Shown here one piece after another: positions 49,133 to 58,634 of a stretch of 59,845 bases of DNA; the first letter of the stretch is position 1, and every line of letters starts with the position of its first letter. The translations under genes and the position numbers were made by a program. The stretch comes from Gallibacterium genomosp. 3 (GTDB taxonomy: Bacteria > Pseudomonadota > Gammaproteobacteria > Enterobacterales > Pasteurellaceae). The DNA is taken from assembly GCF_001678475.1 (NCBI RefSeq), contig NZ_JTJR01000029.1, positions 1 to 59,845 on the forward strand. Direction: 5' to 3'. The notes below the pieces were generated by a model. That model worked only from the letters and a program-made list of their open reading frames with translations, was not told where the DNA came from and made no database searches.

Positions 49133-51370
49133 TTATCGGCGACTAAAAGTTAATTTTGTTACTTGGTAAGCAAATAAAACTGCACCAAAAATTAAGATCA
49201 CATCACCAATGGTACGTAACCAACGTAATACTTCTAAGAAATCTTGTTGCAAGAAGCCTTCACTACGTGCATACCATAAACCTTCACTAATGCTTGCTGA
49301 AACTTGGTATAAACCAACTGGTAATAAACTTAATGCAATCATTAACACTAAGCCTAAATTCATTGACCAGAAACCAACTTTCATCACTTTTTCATTAAAT
49401 TCAAAGCTTGGTTTTAAGTAACGTGCCACTAATAACACAAACCCTAATGCTAAGAAGCCATATACCCCGAATAATGCCGCATGAGCGTGTACTGCGGTAG
49501 TATTTAATCCTTGTAAATAGAACAATGAAATTGGTGGATTAATTAAGAAACCAAATACCCCTGCACCAAGCATATTCCAGAATGCAACCGCAACGAAGCA
49601 CATTAATGGCCAACGTAAACGTTTCATCCATGGTGTGGCGTGTTGATATGACCAATGTTCATAGGCTTCGTGACCAAGTAAAACAAGCGGTACCACTTCA
49701 AGTGCGGAGAATACTGCACCAGCCGCTAAAGCAGGTGTGGTAGTACCTGAGAAGTAAAGGTGATGTGCTGTTCCTGGTACGCCCCCCACTAAGAATAAGC
49801 TACCCGCTACTAATGAAGCAACTGTCGCACTACGATAACTCACTAATCCTAAGTTGTAGAATACAAAGGCTAACGCACAGGTTGCAAACACTTCAAAGAA
49901 GCCTTCTACCCAGAGGTGAACCACCCACCAACGCCAATATTCCATTACGGTAATACTTGAATGTTCACCATAGAATAGACCTGGACCATAGAATAGCCCT
50001 ACACCGACAATAGAGGAGATGAAAATAGCAAGTAAATTTTTATCACCACCTTGTTTAAAGGCGTAACGTGTACAACGCAACATTAGCCATAACCAAACAA
50101 GGAAGCCAACAAATAATAAGATCTGCCAGAAACGACCTAAATCTAAATATTCATAACCTTGGTGTCCAAACCAGAAGTTTAACTCTGATGGAATTTGGTG
50201 ACTTAAAGCGAAGAAGTTTCCTGCATAAGAACCAACAACCACAATCAATAACGCAAGGAATAAGAAATTAACCCCAAAGGCCTGATATTTTGGATCTTTA
50301 CCGCCGTTAATCACTGGTGCTAAGAATAAACCAGCCGTTAAGAAACCTGTTGCAATCCAGAATAAAGCGGTTTGGATATGCCAAGTACGCACCAATGAAT
50401 ATGGAAATAGCTGGGAAATATCAATACCGTAGAATTTTTGTCCTTCTACTGTATAGTGAGCCAATACGCCACCTAACGCAACTTGCACCACAAATAACGC
50501 TAAGGTTAAGAATACATATTTACCTAATGCTTTTTGTGATGGGGTTAAATTTAATTTTAACAATGGATCGGTTGCAGGTGGTGTCGGTTCTTGATTTTGG
50601 TGATTACGTAAGAAAGAGTAACCCCAAACTAAGAAACCTACTCCAGCAATTAAACAAACCACTGAGATTAATGACCACATAATGTTTTCTGTGGTTGGTA
50701 CATTATTAATTAATGGTTCGTGAGGCCAGTTATTGGTATAAGTTGCTTCTGCATTTGGACGATCAGTAGAAGCTGCCCAAGCTGTCCAGAAGAAGAATTC
50801 AGTAAGATGTTGACGTGCTTCTAAATTCGGTAGGGTGTTATCTTTCATCGCAAAGGATTCGCGAGTTGATAACATGGTCGGATCATCACCATAAAGTTTG
50901 ATATAGTAATTCGCAGTTTCTTCAATCGCCTGTAATCTGGTTGGCGAGAGAACAACTTTACCCTCCTCGTTTACTCCACTTTGATGACGATACTCTTCTT
51001 GTAAAGCGACTTGTAACGCGGCTTGGGTTGGTTTATCTAACTCTTGATAGCTTTTGCCAAAAGCTGCTTTAGCGGTAATATCCAACCAAGCGGTTAATTC
51101 TCTATGTAGCCAATCTGCTGTCCAATCCGGTGCTTGATAAGCGCCATGACCTAATAAAGAACCTAATTCCATCCCGCCGGTAGTTTGCCATGCGGTTTGC
51201 CCTTTTAATACATCTTCCTTACTGATTACTGTTGTTCCATCTTGTGTAACATAAGCTTCAGGAATTGGTGGCGCTTGACGATAAACTTCTACGCCGAGAT
51301 AACCTAATAAGGTAAATGTCAAAATTAATGTGGTTAATAAAATCATCCACAGCTTTTTATATTGTCCCAT
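49133..51370 (-). CDS. norB: Quinol-dependent nitric oxide reductase
   Basis: This single-subunit qNOR reduces NO to N2O with electrons from the quinol pool, 745 aa from ATG 51370 (GGAGTGAAATCAAA upstream). The frame is open to 51460 but those 30 residues are atypical. A first membrane helix is followed by a large periplasmic domain (about 35-215) fused to a NorB/heme-copper core of about 12 helices. That core carries the haem and non-haem iron histidines in VRTWHIQTALFW, WVVHLWVEGFFEVF, GVPGTAHHLYFSG and VHAHAALFGVYGFL. In pathogens it detoxifies host NO. No other denitrification gene adjoins it, suggesting defence more than respiration. Upstream repeats suggest NO-responsive control. Confidence 0.97.
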   Translation of the reverse strand: MGQYKKLWMILLTTLILTFTLLGYLGVEVYRQAPPIPEAYVTQDGTTVISKEDVLKGQTAWQTTGGMELGSLLGHGAYQAPDWTADWLHRELTAWLDITAKAAFGKSYQELDKPTQAALQVALQEEYRHQSGVNEEGKVVLSPTRLQAIEETANYYIKLYGDDPTMLSTRESFAMKDNTLPNLEARQHLTEFFFWTAWAASTDRPNAEATYTNNWPHEPLINNVPTTENIMWSLISVVCLIAGVGFLVWGYSFLRNHQNQEPTPPATDPLLKLNLTPSQKALGKYVFLTLALFVVQVALGGVLAHYTVEGQKFYGIDISQLFPYSLVRTWHIQTALFWIATGFLTAGLFLAPVINGGKDPKYQAFGVNFLFLALLIVVVGSYAGNFFALSHQIPSELNFWFGHQGYEYLDLGRFWQILLFVGFLVWLWLMLRCTRYAFKQGGDKNLLAIFISSIVGVGLFYGPGLFYGEHSSITVMEYWRWWVVHLWVEGFFEVFATCALAFVFYNLGLVSYRSATVASLVAGSLFLVGGVPGTAHHLYFSGTTTPALAAGAVFSALEVVPLVLLGHEAYEHWSYQHATPWMKRLRWPLMCFVAVAFWNMLGAGVFGFLINPPISLFYLQGLNTTAVHAHAALFGVYGFLALGFVLLVARYLKPSFEFNEKVMKVGFWSMNLGLVLMIALSLLPVGLYQVSASISEGLWYARSEGFLQQDFLEVLRWLRTIGDVILIFGAVLFAYQVTKLTFSRR

Positions 51371-51437
51371 TTTGATTTCACTCCATAAGTTAAAGAAAAT
51401 GGCATATCCAAACTTGAATTTTGTATTTAGAATCAAC

Positions 51438-51474
51438 AAATACCTGACTAATTTAGTCAACTAAATACCTGACT
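51438..51474. promoter_or_regulatory. Repeat/palindrome array upstream of norB, candidate operator
   Basis: Two identical 12-mers AAATACCTGACT (51438-51449 and 51463-51474) are spaced 25 bp apart. Between and overlapping them is a perfect palindrome ATTTAGTCAACTAAAT (51451-51466). All lie 70-105 nt before the norB start. Such in-phase symmetry suits a dimeric repressor. NsrR, the usual NO-sensing repressor of norB, recognises AT-rich half-sites of the type ATGYATTT, so it is a candidate, but the match is only partial. Confidence 0.55.
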
Positions 51475-51818
51475 GATTATATAAGTTATTATGCAAAAGG
51501 TAATACCTGTATCGGAGTAGTCTATTGATCTATCTTAAAATTTTGTGTTTTAAAACAACGGAAATCGATTAAATTTGATTTGTATAGTAGAGATAGATTT
51601 AAGGAATAATCTACTTGTTAATCCTCAAAGTATGAGTAAACAGGTTAATTTTTATCACTTATTGCAACTAATCTAGCCTATGCGCAACAGGTGAAGTATC
51701 ACTAAGTCAAGAGATAACTAATTCTAAGAAAGACTAATCTTCTAAATATCAACATTGACATACAGCTAAAAAATTTCATTTGTAACTATTACAACTACCA
51801 AAAGCAGACATTATCCAC
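51475..51818. other. Intergenic region norB / trmN with possible receptor remnant
   Basis: No intact gene is visible in these 344 bases. At 51632 an ATG starts MSKQVNF, and the next frame continues SLIATNLAYAQQVKY, a good signal-peptide end (AYA|QQ). Another frame gives VSLSQEITNSKKD-stop (51737). Together these resemble the first about 45 residues of an exported outer-membrane receptor broken by frameshifts. This is weak, pattern-based evidence. Confidence 0.25.
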
Positions 51819-52550
51819 CTACAATTTTAAATAAAATGGCTGAAATAACGGGATCACATCTTCGTGATATTGATGTTGTTCTGTATAAATTGTTAATTGG
51901 GAAGAGATAGGTAATGCTGAACACTGGTCTTTTACAAAACTTAATAAGATTCGTTGTGCTGTTTTGCCCTGTTTGGTGATCACCTCACATAGCCGTTCAC
52001 AATGTAGTGGTAAATTTTGTGCTGTTACCTGTTCTAATAACTGAATTCCTGCTGTAAATGGCAGTACAAATTGGATCTTTCCTTGTTCTGTCACACAATG
52101 ACTGGCTGCGATTAACCATTCTAAATGAGAAGAATTCCCCAGATAACGCGCCATTTCTCGATGATCATCTCGGCATTTATTGGCTGTGGCAAAATAAGGC
52201 GGATTAGCCACAATTAAATCGAATTGTTGTGAAGTATGTTGGCAAAAATGCACAACATTATCCTGAATAATTGATACCTTATTTGCCCAAGGCGACATCA
52301 TCACATTTTCTTGTGCCTGCTGATAGGCGTTCTCTTCAATTTCCACTCCAACAAGACGACACTGTGATGCAGTTCTTTGTGCTAACATCAATGCAATTAA
52401 TCCTGTACCACAACCTAAATCTAATACGGTTTTCGCTTCAGTAACATCTGCCCAAGCGCCCAATAAAACGCCATCTGTTCCGACTTTCATCGCACAGCGA
52501 TCATGATAAATGGTGAATTGCTTAAATTGGAAACCTGCTCGCTTGGTCAT
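51819..52550 (-). CDS. trmN: tRNA1(Val) A37 N6-methyltransferase TrmN
   Basis: This SAM-dependent enzyme makes m6A37 in tRNA-Val, 243 aa (E. coli YfiC/TrmN 245). Motif I is VLDLGCGTGLIALML and the catalytic N6-adenine motif is VANPPYF. The N-terminal FKQFTIYHDRCAMKVGTDGVLLGAWA block is diagnostic of the family. ATG at 52550 (MTKRAGFQFKQF) is preferred to a TTG 21 nt upstream. It is divergent from srmB, the same neighbour as in E. coli. Confidence 0.95.
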   Translation of the reverse strand: MTKRAGFQFKQFTIYHDRCAMKVGTDGVLLGAWADVTEAKTVLDLGCGTGLIALMLAQRTASQCRLVGVEIEENAYQQAQENVMMSPWANKVSIIQDNVVHFCQHTSQQFDLIVANPPYFATANKCRDDHREMARYLGNSSHLEWLIAASHCVTEQGKIQFVLPFTAGIQLLEQVTAQNLPLHCERLCEVITKQGKTAQRILLSFVKDQCSALPISSQLTIYTEQHQYHEDVIPLFQPFYLKL

Positions 52551-52604
52551 TGAGAATATTATGTACAACAAGGATCGAATAAGGATATTTTAATAAAATT
52601 TCGC

Positions 52605-52610
52605 TATAAT
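52605..52610 (+). promoter_or_regulatory. -10 box of srmB
   Basis: A perfect TATAAT lies 33 nt before the srmB start in the divergent trmN/srmB gap. The -35 region is poor (AGGATA at 17 bp), so this may be a weak or activated promoter. Confidence 0.5.
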
Positions 52611-52642
52611 TCGAGGCTGATTTTATACTTTAGAGATTTTTT

Positions 52643-53992
52643 ATGACTATTGCGACCTTTGCTGAATTTGAACTTGCTCCTGAATTATTAAAAGCATTAG
52701 ATAAAAAAGGCCTTTCTCGTCCAACGGCTATTCAATGTGAAGCGATTCCTGCTGCGATGGATGCATACGATATATTAGGCTCTTCACCAACAGGAACAGG
52801 TAAAACAGTAGCGTTTTTATTACCTGCAATCCAGTATTTGCTCGATTTTCCACGGCGCAAACCTGGCGCACCACGAGTCTTAATTCTTACTCCAACACGT
52901 GAACTTGCCATCCAAGTTGCGGAACAAGCTGAACAATTAGCGTGTTTCACTTCATTAAGTATTGCTACTATTACCGGTGGTGTTGCTTATCAAAATCATG
53001 GCGAGATTTTTAATAAAAACCAAGATATTGTAATCTCGACACCAGGGCGTTTACTCCAATACATCAAAGAAGAAAACTTTGATTGTCGAGCTATTGAAAT
53101 TTTAATTTTTGATGAAGCCGACCGTATGTTGGAAATGGGTTTTGGCCAAGATGCAGAACAAATTGCGGCAGAAACACGTTGGCGTAAACAAACGATGCTC
53201 TTTTCTGCAACGCTTGAAGGGGAATTACTAACCGATTTTGCCGAACGTTTATTGAATGAGCCAGTGGCAATCAATGCAGAACCAAGTCGCCGTGAACGCA
53301 AAAAAATTCAACAATGGTATTACCATGCAGATAATCGTGAACATAAAATCAAATTATTAGCACGCACTATTGTTGATGAACAAGTGAGCAAAGGCATTAT
53401 TTTTGTTCGTAAACGTGAAGAAGTGCGCGAGCTTTCAGAAATTTTACGGAAACGTGGTATTAGAAGTGCCTATTTAGAAGGAGAAATGGCACAAACCCAA
53501 CGTAATAATGCGATTGAGAAATTACGTGATGGTGTGGTAACTGTTTTAGTGGCAACCAATGTGGCTGCTCGTGGTATTGATATTGATGATATCTCTCACG
53601 TATTAAATTTCGATTTACCTTATAACGCCGATATTTATCTCCATCGCATCGGACGGACTGCCCGCGCAGGAAAAAAAGGTACTGCTATCTCTTTTGTTGA
53701 AGCACATGATTACCCCCTACTTGGTAAAATTCGTCGTTACACTGGTGAACTGCTTAAGCCTCGTGTGATTGCTGATCTTGCACCTCGTACCAAAGCACCA
53801 AAAGAGGGTGATCTAAAAAAAGTAAGCAAGAAACAAAAAGCACGGATTAAACAGAAAAAAGCAGAAACTAAAAAAGAAACCGCAAAGAAAAAGATGAAAT
53901 TACGTCACCGTGATACCAAGAATATTGGTAAGCGTCGTGTTCCAACTGCCGTTCGCCTTGCTCAAGAAAATCAAGAGAGTAATAAACAATGA
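52643..53992 (+). CDS. srmB: ATP-dependent RNA helicase SrmB
   Basis: This DEAD-box helicase acts early in 50S subunit assembly, 449 aa (E. coli 444). Motifs: RPTAIQCEAIP (Q), [11 protein letters not shown] (I), TPTRELAIQV (Ia), FDEADRMLEMGFGQD (II), LFSATLEGELLTDFAERLL (III), ATNVAARGIDIDD (V) and YLHRIGRTARAG (VI). The SrmB-specific KEENFDCRAIE and the Lys-rich tail ending KLRHRDTKNIGKRR match E. coli SrmB. It leads a srmB-SMR pump-glmU string; the next gene overlaps its stop by 4 nt. Confidence 0.96.
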   Translation: MTIATFAEFELAPELLKALDKKGLSRPTAIQCEAIPAAMDAYDILGSSPTGTGKTVAFLLPAIQYLLDFPRRKPGAPRVLILTPTRELAIQVAEQAEQLACFTSLSIATITGGVAYQNHGEIFNKNQDIVISTPGRLLQYIKEENFDCRAIEILIFDEADRMLEMGFGQDAEQIAAETRWRKQTMLFSATLEGELLTDFAERLLNEPVAINAEPSRRERKKIQQWYYHADNREHKIKLLARTIVDEQVSKGIIFVRKREEVRELSEILRKRGIRSAYLEGEMAQTQRNNAIEKLRDGVVTVLVATNVAARGIDIDDISHVLNFDLPYNADIYLHRIGRTARAGKKGTAISFVEAHDYPLLGKIRRYTGELLKPRVIADLAPRTKAPKEGDLKKVSKKQKARIKQKKAETKKETAKKKMKLRHRDTKNIGKRRVPTAVRLAQENQESNKQ

Positions 53993-54318
53993 TGTGGTTA
54001 CTGCTATTTTTAGCAATCGTTTTGGAAGTCATTGGCACAACCAGCCTACGTTATAGTGATGGGTTTACTCAACCACTCTATACAGTAATTACATTAAGCT
54101 GTTATGCAGCAAGTTTCTTCTTATTATCAAAAATTGTGCAATCCATTCCTATTGGCATCACTTATGCAGTTTGGTCTGGCGTTGGTATTCTCTTTATTGC
54201 CCTTATTGGACGATTTTTGTTTAAGCAATATTTAGATCTAGCGGCAATGATCGGCATTGCCTTTATTTTAGTCGGCGTTTTAATTATTAATCTGTTCTCG
54301 CAAACTGCGGGACATTAA
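53989..54318 (+). CDS. Small multidrug resistance (SMR) transporter, EmrE-like
   Basis: This is a 109-aa, four-helix inner-membrane protein of the SMR family (EmrE 110). The essential proton/substrate glutamate is E13 in AIVLEVIGTTSLR. The helix-3 signature PIGITYAVWSGVGILFIALIG and the last-helix GVLIINLFSQ are near-identical to EmrE. It acts as an antiparallel dimer exporting cationic antiseptics, guanidinium or similar compounds; the substrate here is unknown. Two consecutive ATGs (53989, 53992) overlap the srmB stop, so translation is coupled to srmB, an unusual partner. Confidence 0.92.
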   Translation: MMWLLLFLAIVLEVIGTTSLRYSDGFTQPLYTVITLSCYAASFFLLSKIVQSIPIGITYAVWSGVGILFIALIGRFLFKQYLDLAAMIGIAFILVGVLIINLFSQTAGH

Positions 54319-54333
54319 TCGATTGAGGATTTT

Positions 54334-55719
54334 ATGAAAATATCTCCATTTAGTGTCGTTATTTTAGCTGCGGGTAAAGGAACTCGTATGTATTCGGAAT
54401 TACCAAAGGTATTGCATCAAATTGCAGGGAAACCTATGGTAAAACACGTTATTGATACTGTGGCGCAGCTTGGTGCAAATCAAATTCACCTTGTATATGG
54501 ACATGGTGCAGATTTATTGCAACAACGTTTGCAAAATGAGCCTGTTAATTGGGTATTACAAGCTGAACAGCTAGGAACAGGTCATGCAATGCAGCAAGCC
54601 GCCCCATTTTTTGCAGATGATGAAACCATTGTGATGTTATATGGTGATGGACCATTAATTTCTGCTACAACTATCCAACAGCTATTATCAGCAAAACCAG
54701 AAAACGGCATTGCGCTATTAACCGTAAAATTGGATGGCCCAACTGGTTATGGACGTATTTTGCGTAAAAACAACCAACCAGATGGCAACATTATTGGTAT
54801 TGTTGAACAAAAAGATGCTTCTCCAGAACAACTAAAAATTCAAGAAATTAATACTGGATTATTAGCGTGTGATGGTAAAAATTTAAAGAAATGGTTATCA
54901 CAACTTACCAATAATAATGCGCAAAAAGAGTATTACATCACTGATATTATTGCGATGGCATATCAAGATGACCGCCAAGTTATTGCCGTCCATCCACAGG
55001 ATCCAATGGAAGTTGAAGGGGTAAATAATCGCTTACAACTTGCTCGATTAGAACGCTATTATCAACAAACTCAAGCAGAAAAATTGCTTCTTGCTGGCGT
55101 TACCTTAGCGGATCCACATCGTTTTGATCTACGTGGTACGTTAACTCATGGTAAAGATGTAGAAATCGACATCAATGTCATTATTGAAGGAGATGTGAAA
55201 CTTGGTAACCGTGTGAAAATTGGTGCAGGTTGTATCTTAAAAAATGTGGAAGTCGGTGATGATGTTGAGATTAAACCTTATTCTGTATTTGAAGATGCCA
55301 TTATTGGGAAAGGCTCTCAAGTTGGCCCATTCTCTCGTTTACGTCCAGGTGCGAAATTATTAGAAAATACACACGTTGGTAATTTCGTTGAAATTAAGAA
55401 AGCGACTATCGGCGTAAACTCCAAAGTAAACCACTTAACTTATGTGGGGGATGCGGTAATTGGTAAAGATTGCAATATTGGTGCTGGTGTTATCACTTGT
55501 AATTATGATGGTGCGAATAAATTCCAAACTACCATTGGTGACAATGTCTTTGTTGGTTCTGATGTGCAGCTTGTTGCACCTGTGACTGTCGCGGATGGAG
55601 CAACAATTGGTGCTGGTTCAACTATTACTCGTGATATTGCTGAAGGCGAATTAGTGATTACCCGTGTACCGCAAAAACATATTCAAGGTTGGAAGCGTCC
55701 AACGAAGAAAAAAGATTAA
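54334..55719 (+). CDS. glmU: Bifunctional GlcN-1-P acetyltransferase / GlcNAc-1-P uridyltransferase
   Basis: This enzyme makes UDP-GlcNAc, the precursor of peptidoglycan and LPS, 461 aa (E. coli 456). The N-terminal uridyltransferase domain (1-230) has [20 protein letters not shown] and LYGDGPLI. The C-terminal left-handed beta-helix (about 250-461) has hexapeptide repeats with [17 protein letters not shown] and NYDGANK that bind acetyl-CoA and substrate. It starts 15 nt after the SMR gene with GAGGATTTT and ends in a strong terminator, so it appears to be the last gene of that unit. Confidence 0.97.
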   Translation: MKISPFSVVILAAGKGTRMYSELPKVLHQIAGKPMVKHVIDTVAQLGANQIHLVYGHGADLLQQRLQNEPVNWVLQAEQLGTGHAMQQAAPFFADDETIVMLYGDGPLISATTIQQLLSAKPENGIALLTVKLDGPTGYGRILRKNNQPDGNIIGIVEQKDASPEQLKIQEINTGLLACDGKNLKKWLSQLTNNNAQKEYYITDIIAMAYQDDRQVIAVHPQDPMEVEGVNNRLQLARLERYYQQTQAEKLLLAGVTLADPHRFDLRGTLTHGKDVEIDINVIIEGDVKLGNRVKIGAGCILKNVEVGDDVEIKPYSVFEDAIIGKGSQVGPFSRLRPGAKLLENTHVGNFVEIKKATIGVNSKVNHLTYVGDAVIGKDCNIGAGVITCNYDGANKFQTTIGDNVFVGSDVQLVAPVTVADGATIGAGSTITRDIAEGELVITRVPQKHIQGWKRPTKKKD

Positions 55720-55729
55720 CTCTTAACCA

Positions 55730-55757
55730 AAAATGCAGCGAAATTTCGCTGCATTTT
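55730..55757 (+). terminator. glmU terminator
   Basis: AAAATGCAGCGAAA is followed at once by its exact reverse complement TTTCGCTGCATTTT (14-bp palindrome) and then GTTTATTTTTG, 10 nt after the glmU stop. Confidence 0.88.
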
Positions 55758-55910
55758 GTTTATTTTTGTGATCCCTGCCATATTTCTGAAATTAAAAGTA
55801 TCCTCCATATTTACAACAATAATGGAGTGGATTTATCATTAGTTCATCTTTTAATCCATTCAAATGCAGTATCAAAGAATGGTCTATTCACAAACTCTAA
55901 GGGTGATACT

Positions 55911-57053
55911 ATGAAATTACAAAAAACTTTTCTCCATTCGATGATTGTTGCGGGTCTTTCTGTAGCTGCTTTTGCTGCACAAGCAGGTCAATATCCAGAT
56001 CTTCCTGTTGGCATTAAAAGTGGTGGTGGTGCATTAATTGGCGATACCGTATATGTAGGTTTAGGTTCTGGTGCAAATAAATTTTATGCACTTAATTTAA
56101 AATCTGCACCAGAGGGTTGGAAAGAAATTGCAGCATTCCCTGGTGGCGACCGTTCACAACCTGTTGTAAGCGCTGTTGATGGCAAACTTTATGTCTTCGG
56201 TGGTTTACAAAAGAATGAAAAAGGCGAATTACAACTCGTAAACGATGCATATAGTTATAACCCTCAGGATAACACTTGGACTAAATTACCTACCCGTTCG
56301 CCACTCGGTCTTGTCGGTGCAACTGGGGTAAATTATGGTGATAAAGTATTTGTGGTTGGTGGTTCTAACCTTTCTATCTTTAATGGTTATTTCCAAGATT
56401 ACACCGCAGCAGGTACTGATAAAGCGAAACAAGAAGCTGTAATGGGGGCTTACTTCAATCAACGCCCGCAAGATTACTTCTTTAACACCACATTCTTTAG
56501 TTATCAACCATCTACCAACAAATGGCGTAACGAAGGCCAATTACCATTCTCTGGCCGTGCTGGTGCTGCCGTAACTGTTAAAGGTGACGTTATTACCGTC
56601 ATTAATGGTGAAATTAAGCCAGGATTAAGAACTGCAGAAGCAAGCCAAGGTAAATTTAACAAATACGGTACTGTTGATTGGAAAAAACTCCCTAACTTAC
56701 CTGCACCAGAAAAAGGTTCAGTACAAGAAGGTTTAGCTGGTGCTTATGCAGGATACAGTAATGGTCATTTATTAGTGACTGGTGGTGCTAACTTCCCTGG
56801 TGCAACTAAACAATTTAAAGAAGGCCAACTCTTTGCGCATAAAGGACTTAAGAAAGCTTATCCAGCAGAAGTATTTAGCCTAGACAAAGGTAAATGGAAA
56901 CAAATTGGTACATTACCTTACGGTTCAGGCTACGGTGTCGCTGTTTCTTATGACAATAAAGTTTTATTAATTGGTGGAGAAACTGACGGTGGTAAACCAT
57001 TAACAGCTGTTAGAACAATTAGCTTCGATGGTAAGAAATTAACCGTTGAATAA
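55911..57053 (+). CDS. nanM: N-acetylneuraminate epimerase (periplasmic Kelch mutarotase)
   Basis: This enzyme converts alpha- to beta-N-acetylneuraminate in the periplasm, speeding sialic acid uptake, 380 aa (E. coli NanM 368). Signal peptide is [20 protein letters not shown]...AQA|GQ. Kelch repeats form a six-bladed propeller ([60 protein letters not shown]). The ATG at 55911, with AGGGTGATACT upstream, starts the signal peptide; the frame is open farther left but reads through the glmU terminator. No other sialic acid gene is in the window, so it stands alone between terminators. Confidence 0.94.
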   Translation: MKLQKTFLHSMIVAGLSVAAFAAQAGQYPDLPVGIKSGGGALIGDTVYVGLGSGANKFYALNLKSAPEGWKEIAAFPGGDRSQPVVSAVDGKLYVFGGLQKNEKGELQLVNDAYSYNPQDNTWTKLPTRSPLGLVGATGVNYGDKVFVVGGSNLSIFNGYFQDYTAAGTDKAKQEAVMGAYFNQRPQDYFFNTTFFSYQPSTNKWRNEGQLPFSGRAGAAVTVKGDVITVINGEIKPGLRTAEASQGKFNKYGTVDWKKLPNLPAPEKGSVQEGLAGAYAGYSNGHLLVTGGANFPGATKQFKEGQLFAHKGLKKAYPAEVFSLDKGKWKQIGTLPYGSGYGVAVSYDNKVLLIGGETDGGKPLTAVRTISFDGKKLTVE

Positions 57054-57083
57054 TTTCAACTTCTCCTCTTGAGTTATTTTTGC

Positions 57084-57117
57084 AGGCATGGGTACTCTCC
57101 TCCATGCCTTTTTTTAT
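57084..57117 (+). terminator. nanM terminator
   Basis: AGGCATGG and CCATGCCT pair around a 10-nt loop and are followed by eight consecutive T, 30 nt past the nanM stop. Confidence 0.88.
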
Positions 57118-57212
57118 TTTATGATTAAAGTTACTCCCCCTTTTGTTTTTATCCAGATTAATGAGAAATTTGTCATTGTCCTTAGTCACTCTTTGCAAGT
57201 AAAACCTTAAAT

Positions 57213-57240
57213 TTGATCCTATTAAGTAGTACACTATTAA
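57213..57240 (+). promoter_or_regulatory. Putative rpe-gph-trpS promoter
   Basis: TTGATC, a 16-bp spacer and TATTAA lie 30 nt before the rpe start, in the gap after the nanM terminator. Confidence 0.45.
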
Positions 57241-57269
57241 CTCTTGTTCACTATTATATTGAGGCTACC

Positions 57270-57947
57270 ATGAAACCTTTTTTAATTGCTCCATCAATCC
57301 TTTCCGCTAATCTTGCTCACTTAGGTGATGATGTTAAAAATGTTCTTGCAGCAGGTGCTGATGTTATTCATTTTGATGTAATGGATAACCACTATGTACC
57401 AAATCTCACCTTTGGCCCAGCCATTTGTGAAGCATTACGTAATGATGGGATTACTGCACCGATTGATGTGCATTTAATGGTAAAACCCGTTGACCGCATT
57501 ATTCCTGATTTTGCTAAAGCTGGAGCAACCTCGATCACTTTTCATCCTGAAGCCAGTGAACATATTGATCGATCTTTACAATTAATTCGAGATCACGGCT
57601 GCCAAGCTGGGCTTGTTTTTAATCCAGCTACACCATTAAGCTATCTCGATTATGTAATGGATAAAATTGATATTATTTTGATTATGTCTGTTAACCCTGG
57701 ATTTGGCGGACAATCCTTTTTACCATCTGCATTGCATAAATTACAGCAGGCTCGCCAACGTATTATTTCCAGTGGTCGAGATATTCGCCTTGAAGTGGAT
57801 GGTGGTGTCAAGGTTAATAATATTGCCGAAATCGCTCGTGCTGGAGCAGATATGTTTGTTGCTGGTTCCGCTATTTTTGGTCAGCCTGATTATAAACAAG
57901 TGATTGATGCGATGCGTCAACAACTTGCCACAATTAACAAATCATAA
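57270..57947 (+). CDS. rpe: Ribulose-phosphate 3-epimerase
   Basis: This enzyme interconverts ribulose-5-P and xylulose-5-P in the pentose phosphate pathway, 225 aa (E. coli 225). It is a TIM barrel with metal/catalytic residues in [13 protein letters not shown] (H and D), [18 protein letters not shown] and [14 protein letters not shown] 57270 with TTGAGGCTACC is chosen; an upstream start at 57213 would add 19 residues spanning the predicted promoter. It heads a rpe-gph-trpS operon. Confidence 0.97.
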   Translation: MKPFLIAPSILSANLAHLGDDVKNVLAAGADVIHFDVMDNHYVPNLTFGPAICEALRNDGITAPIDVHLMVKPVDRIIPDFAKAGATSITFHPEASEHIDRSLQLIRDHGCQAGLVFNPATPLSYLDYVMDKIDIILIMSVNPGFGGQSFLPSALHKLQQARQRIISSGRDIRLEVDGGVKVNNIAEIARAGADMFVAGSAIFGQPDYKQVIDAMRQQLATINKS

Positions 57948-57956
57948 GGAAGTATA

Positions 57957-58616
57957 ATGAGTCAATTTAAAGCTATTGGGTTTGATTTAGACGGTACTCT
58001 CGTTAATAGCTTACCAGATCTCACTCTTGCCGTAGGCAATACATTACAAGAATTCAATTTACCTAGACCAGAAGAAGCATTAGTTCTTACTTGGATTGGT
58101 AATGGAGCAGATATTTTATTAAAACGTGCTCTTGATTGGGCTGGGGTAGAACCTGACACAGATCACCTACAACAAATGAAAGCTTGCTTTAATTTTCATT
58201 ATGGTGAAAATATTTGTAACCGCAGTGTGCTCTATCCCAATGTAAAACAAACTTTACTCGCATTAAAACAACAAGGATTCACTTTAGCTGTGGTAACTAA
58301 TAAACCAACACAGCACGTATTACCCGTTTTAAAAGCATTTGGTATTGATCAACTTTTTGCTGAGACCTTAGGCGGTCAATCTTTACCAGCGATTAAACCA
58401 CATCCGGGCCCATTGTTTTATTTATGTGGCAAATTCGGTATTTTACCGAGTGAATTACTCTTTGTCGGGGATTCTAAAAATGATATTTTAGCCGCTCGTG
58501 CTGCTGGATGTTCTGTGGTTGGTTTAATTTACGGTTATAACTATAATATCCCTATTGCTGATTCTAAACCTGATTGGGTATTTAGTGATTTTGCAGAAAT
58601 TTTAACCATTGTGTAA
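57957..58616 (+). CDS. gph: Phosphoglycolate phosphatase
   Basis: This HAD-superfamily hydrolase removes phosphate from 2-phosphoglycolate, a product of DNA 3-prime-end repair, 219 aa (typical 220-252). Motif I is GFDLDGTLVNSLPDL, motif II VVTNKP, and motif III/IV LLFVGDSKNDILAARAAG. A helical cap lies between. It starts 9 nt after rpe with AAGGAAGTATA and is followed by trpS after 18 nt. Confidence 0.95.
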   Translation: MSQFKAIGFDLDGTLVNSLPDLTLAVGNTLQEFNLPRPEEALVLTWIGNGADILLKRALDWAGVEPDTDHLQQMKACFNFHYGENICNRSVLYPNVKQTLLALKQQGFTLAVVTNKPTQHVLPVLKAFGIDQLFAETLGGQSLPAIKPHPGPLFYLCGKFGILPSELLFVGDSKNDILAARAAGCSVVGLIYGYNYNIPIADSKPDWVFSDFAEILTIV

Positions 58617-58634
58617 TCGAATTAAGGAAATAAA

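Noticed and set aside
49686-49712. ACAAGCGGT (Actinobacillus-type uptake core) next to AAGTGCGG in norB
   Set aside because: Single occurrences inside coding sequence; related AAGCGGT words elsewhere (about 4627, 4861, 51105) have varied flanks, so enrichment cannot be claimed from this window.
51421-51540. FNR box upstream of norB
   Set aside because: Only half-sites (TTGAT at about 51434 read on the minus strand and at 51524) are present; the partner half ATCAA is missing at the required 4-bp spacing.
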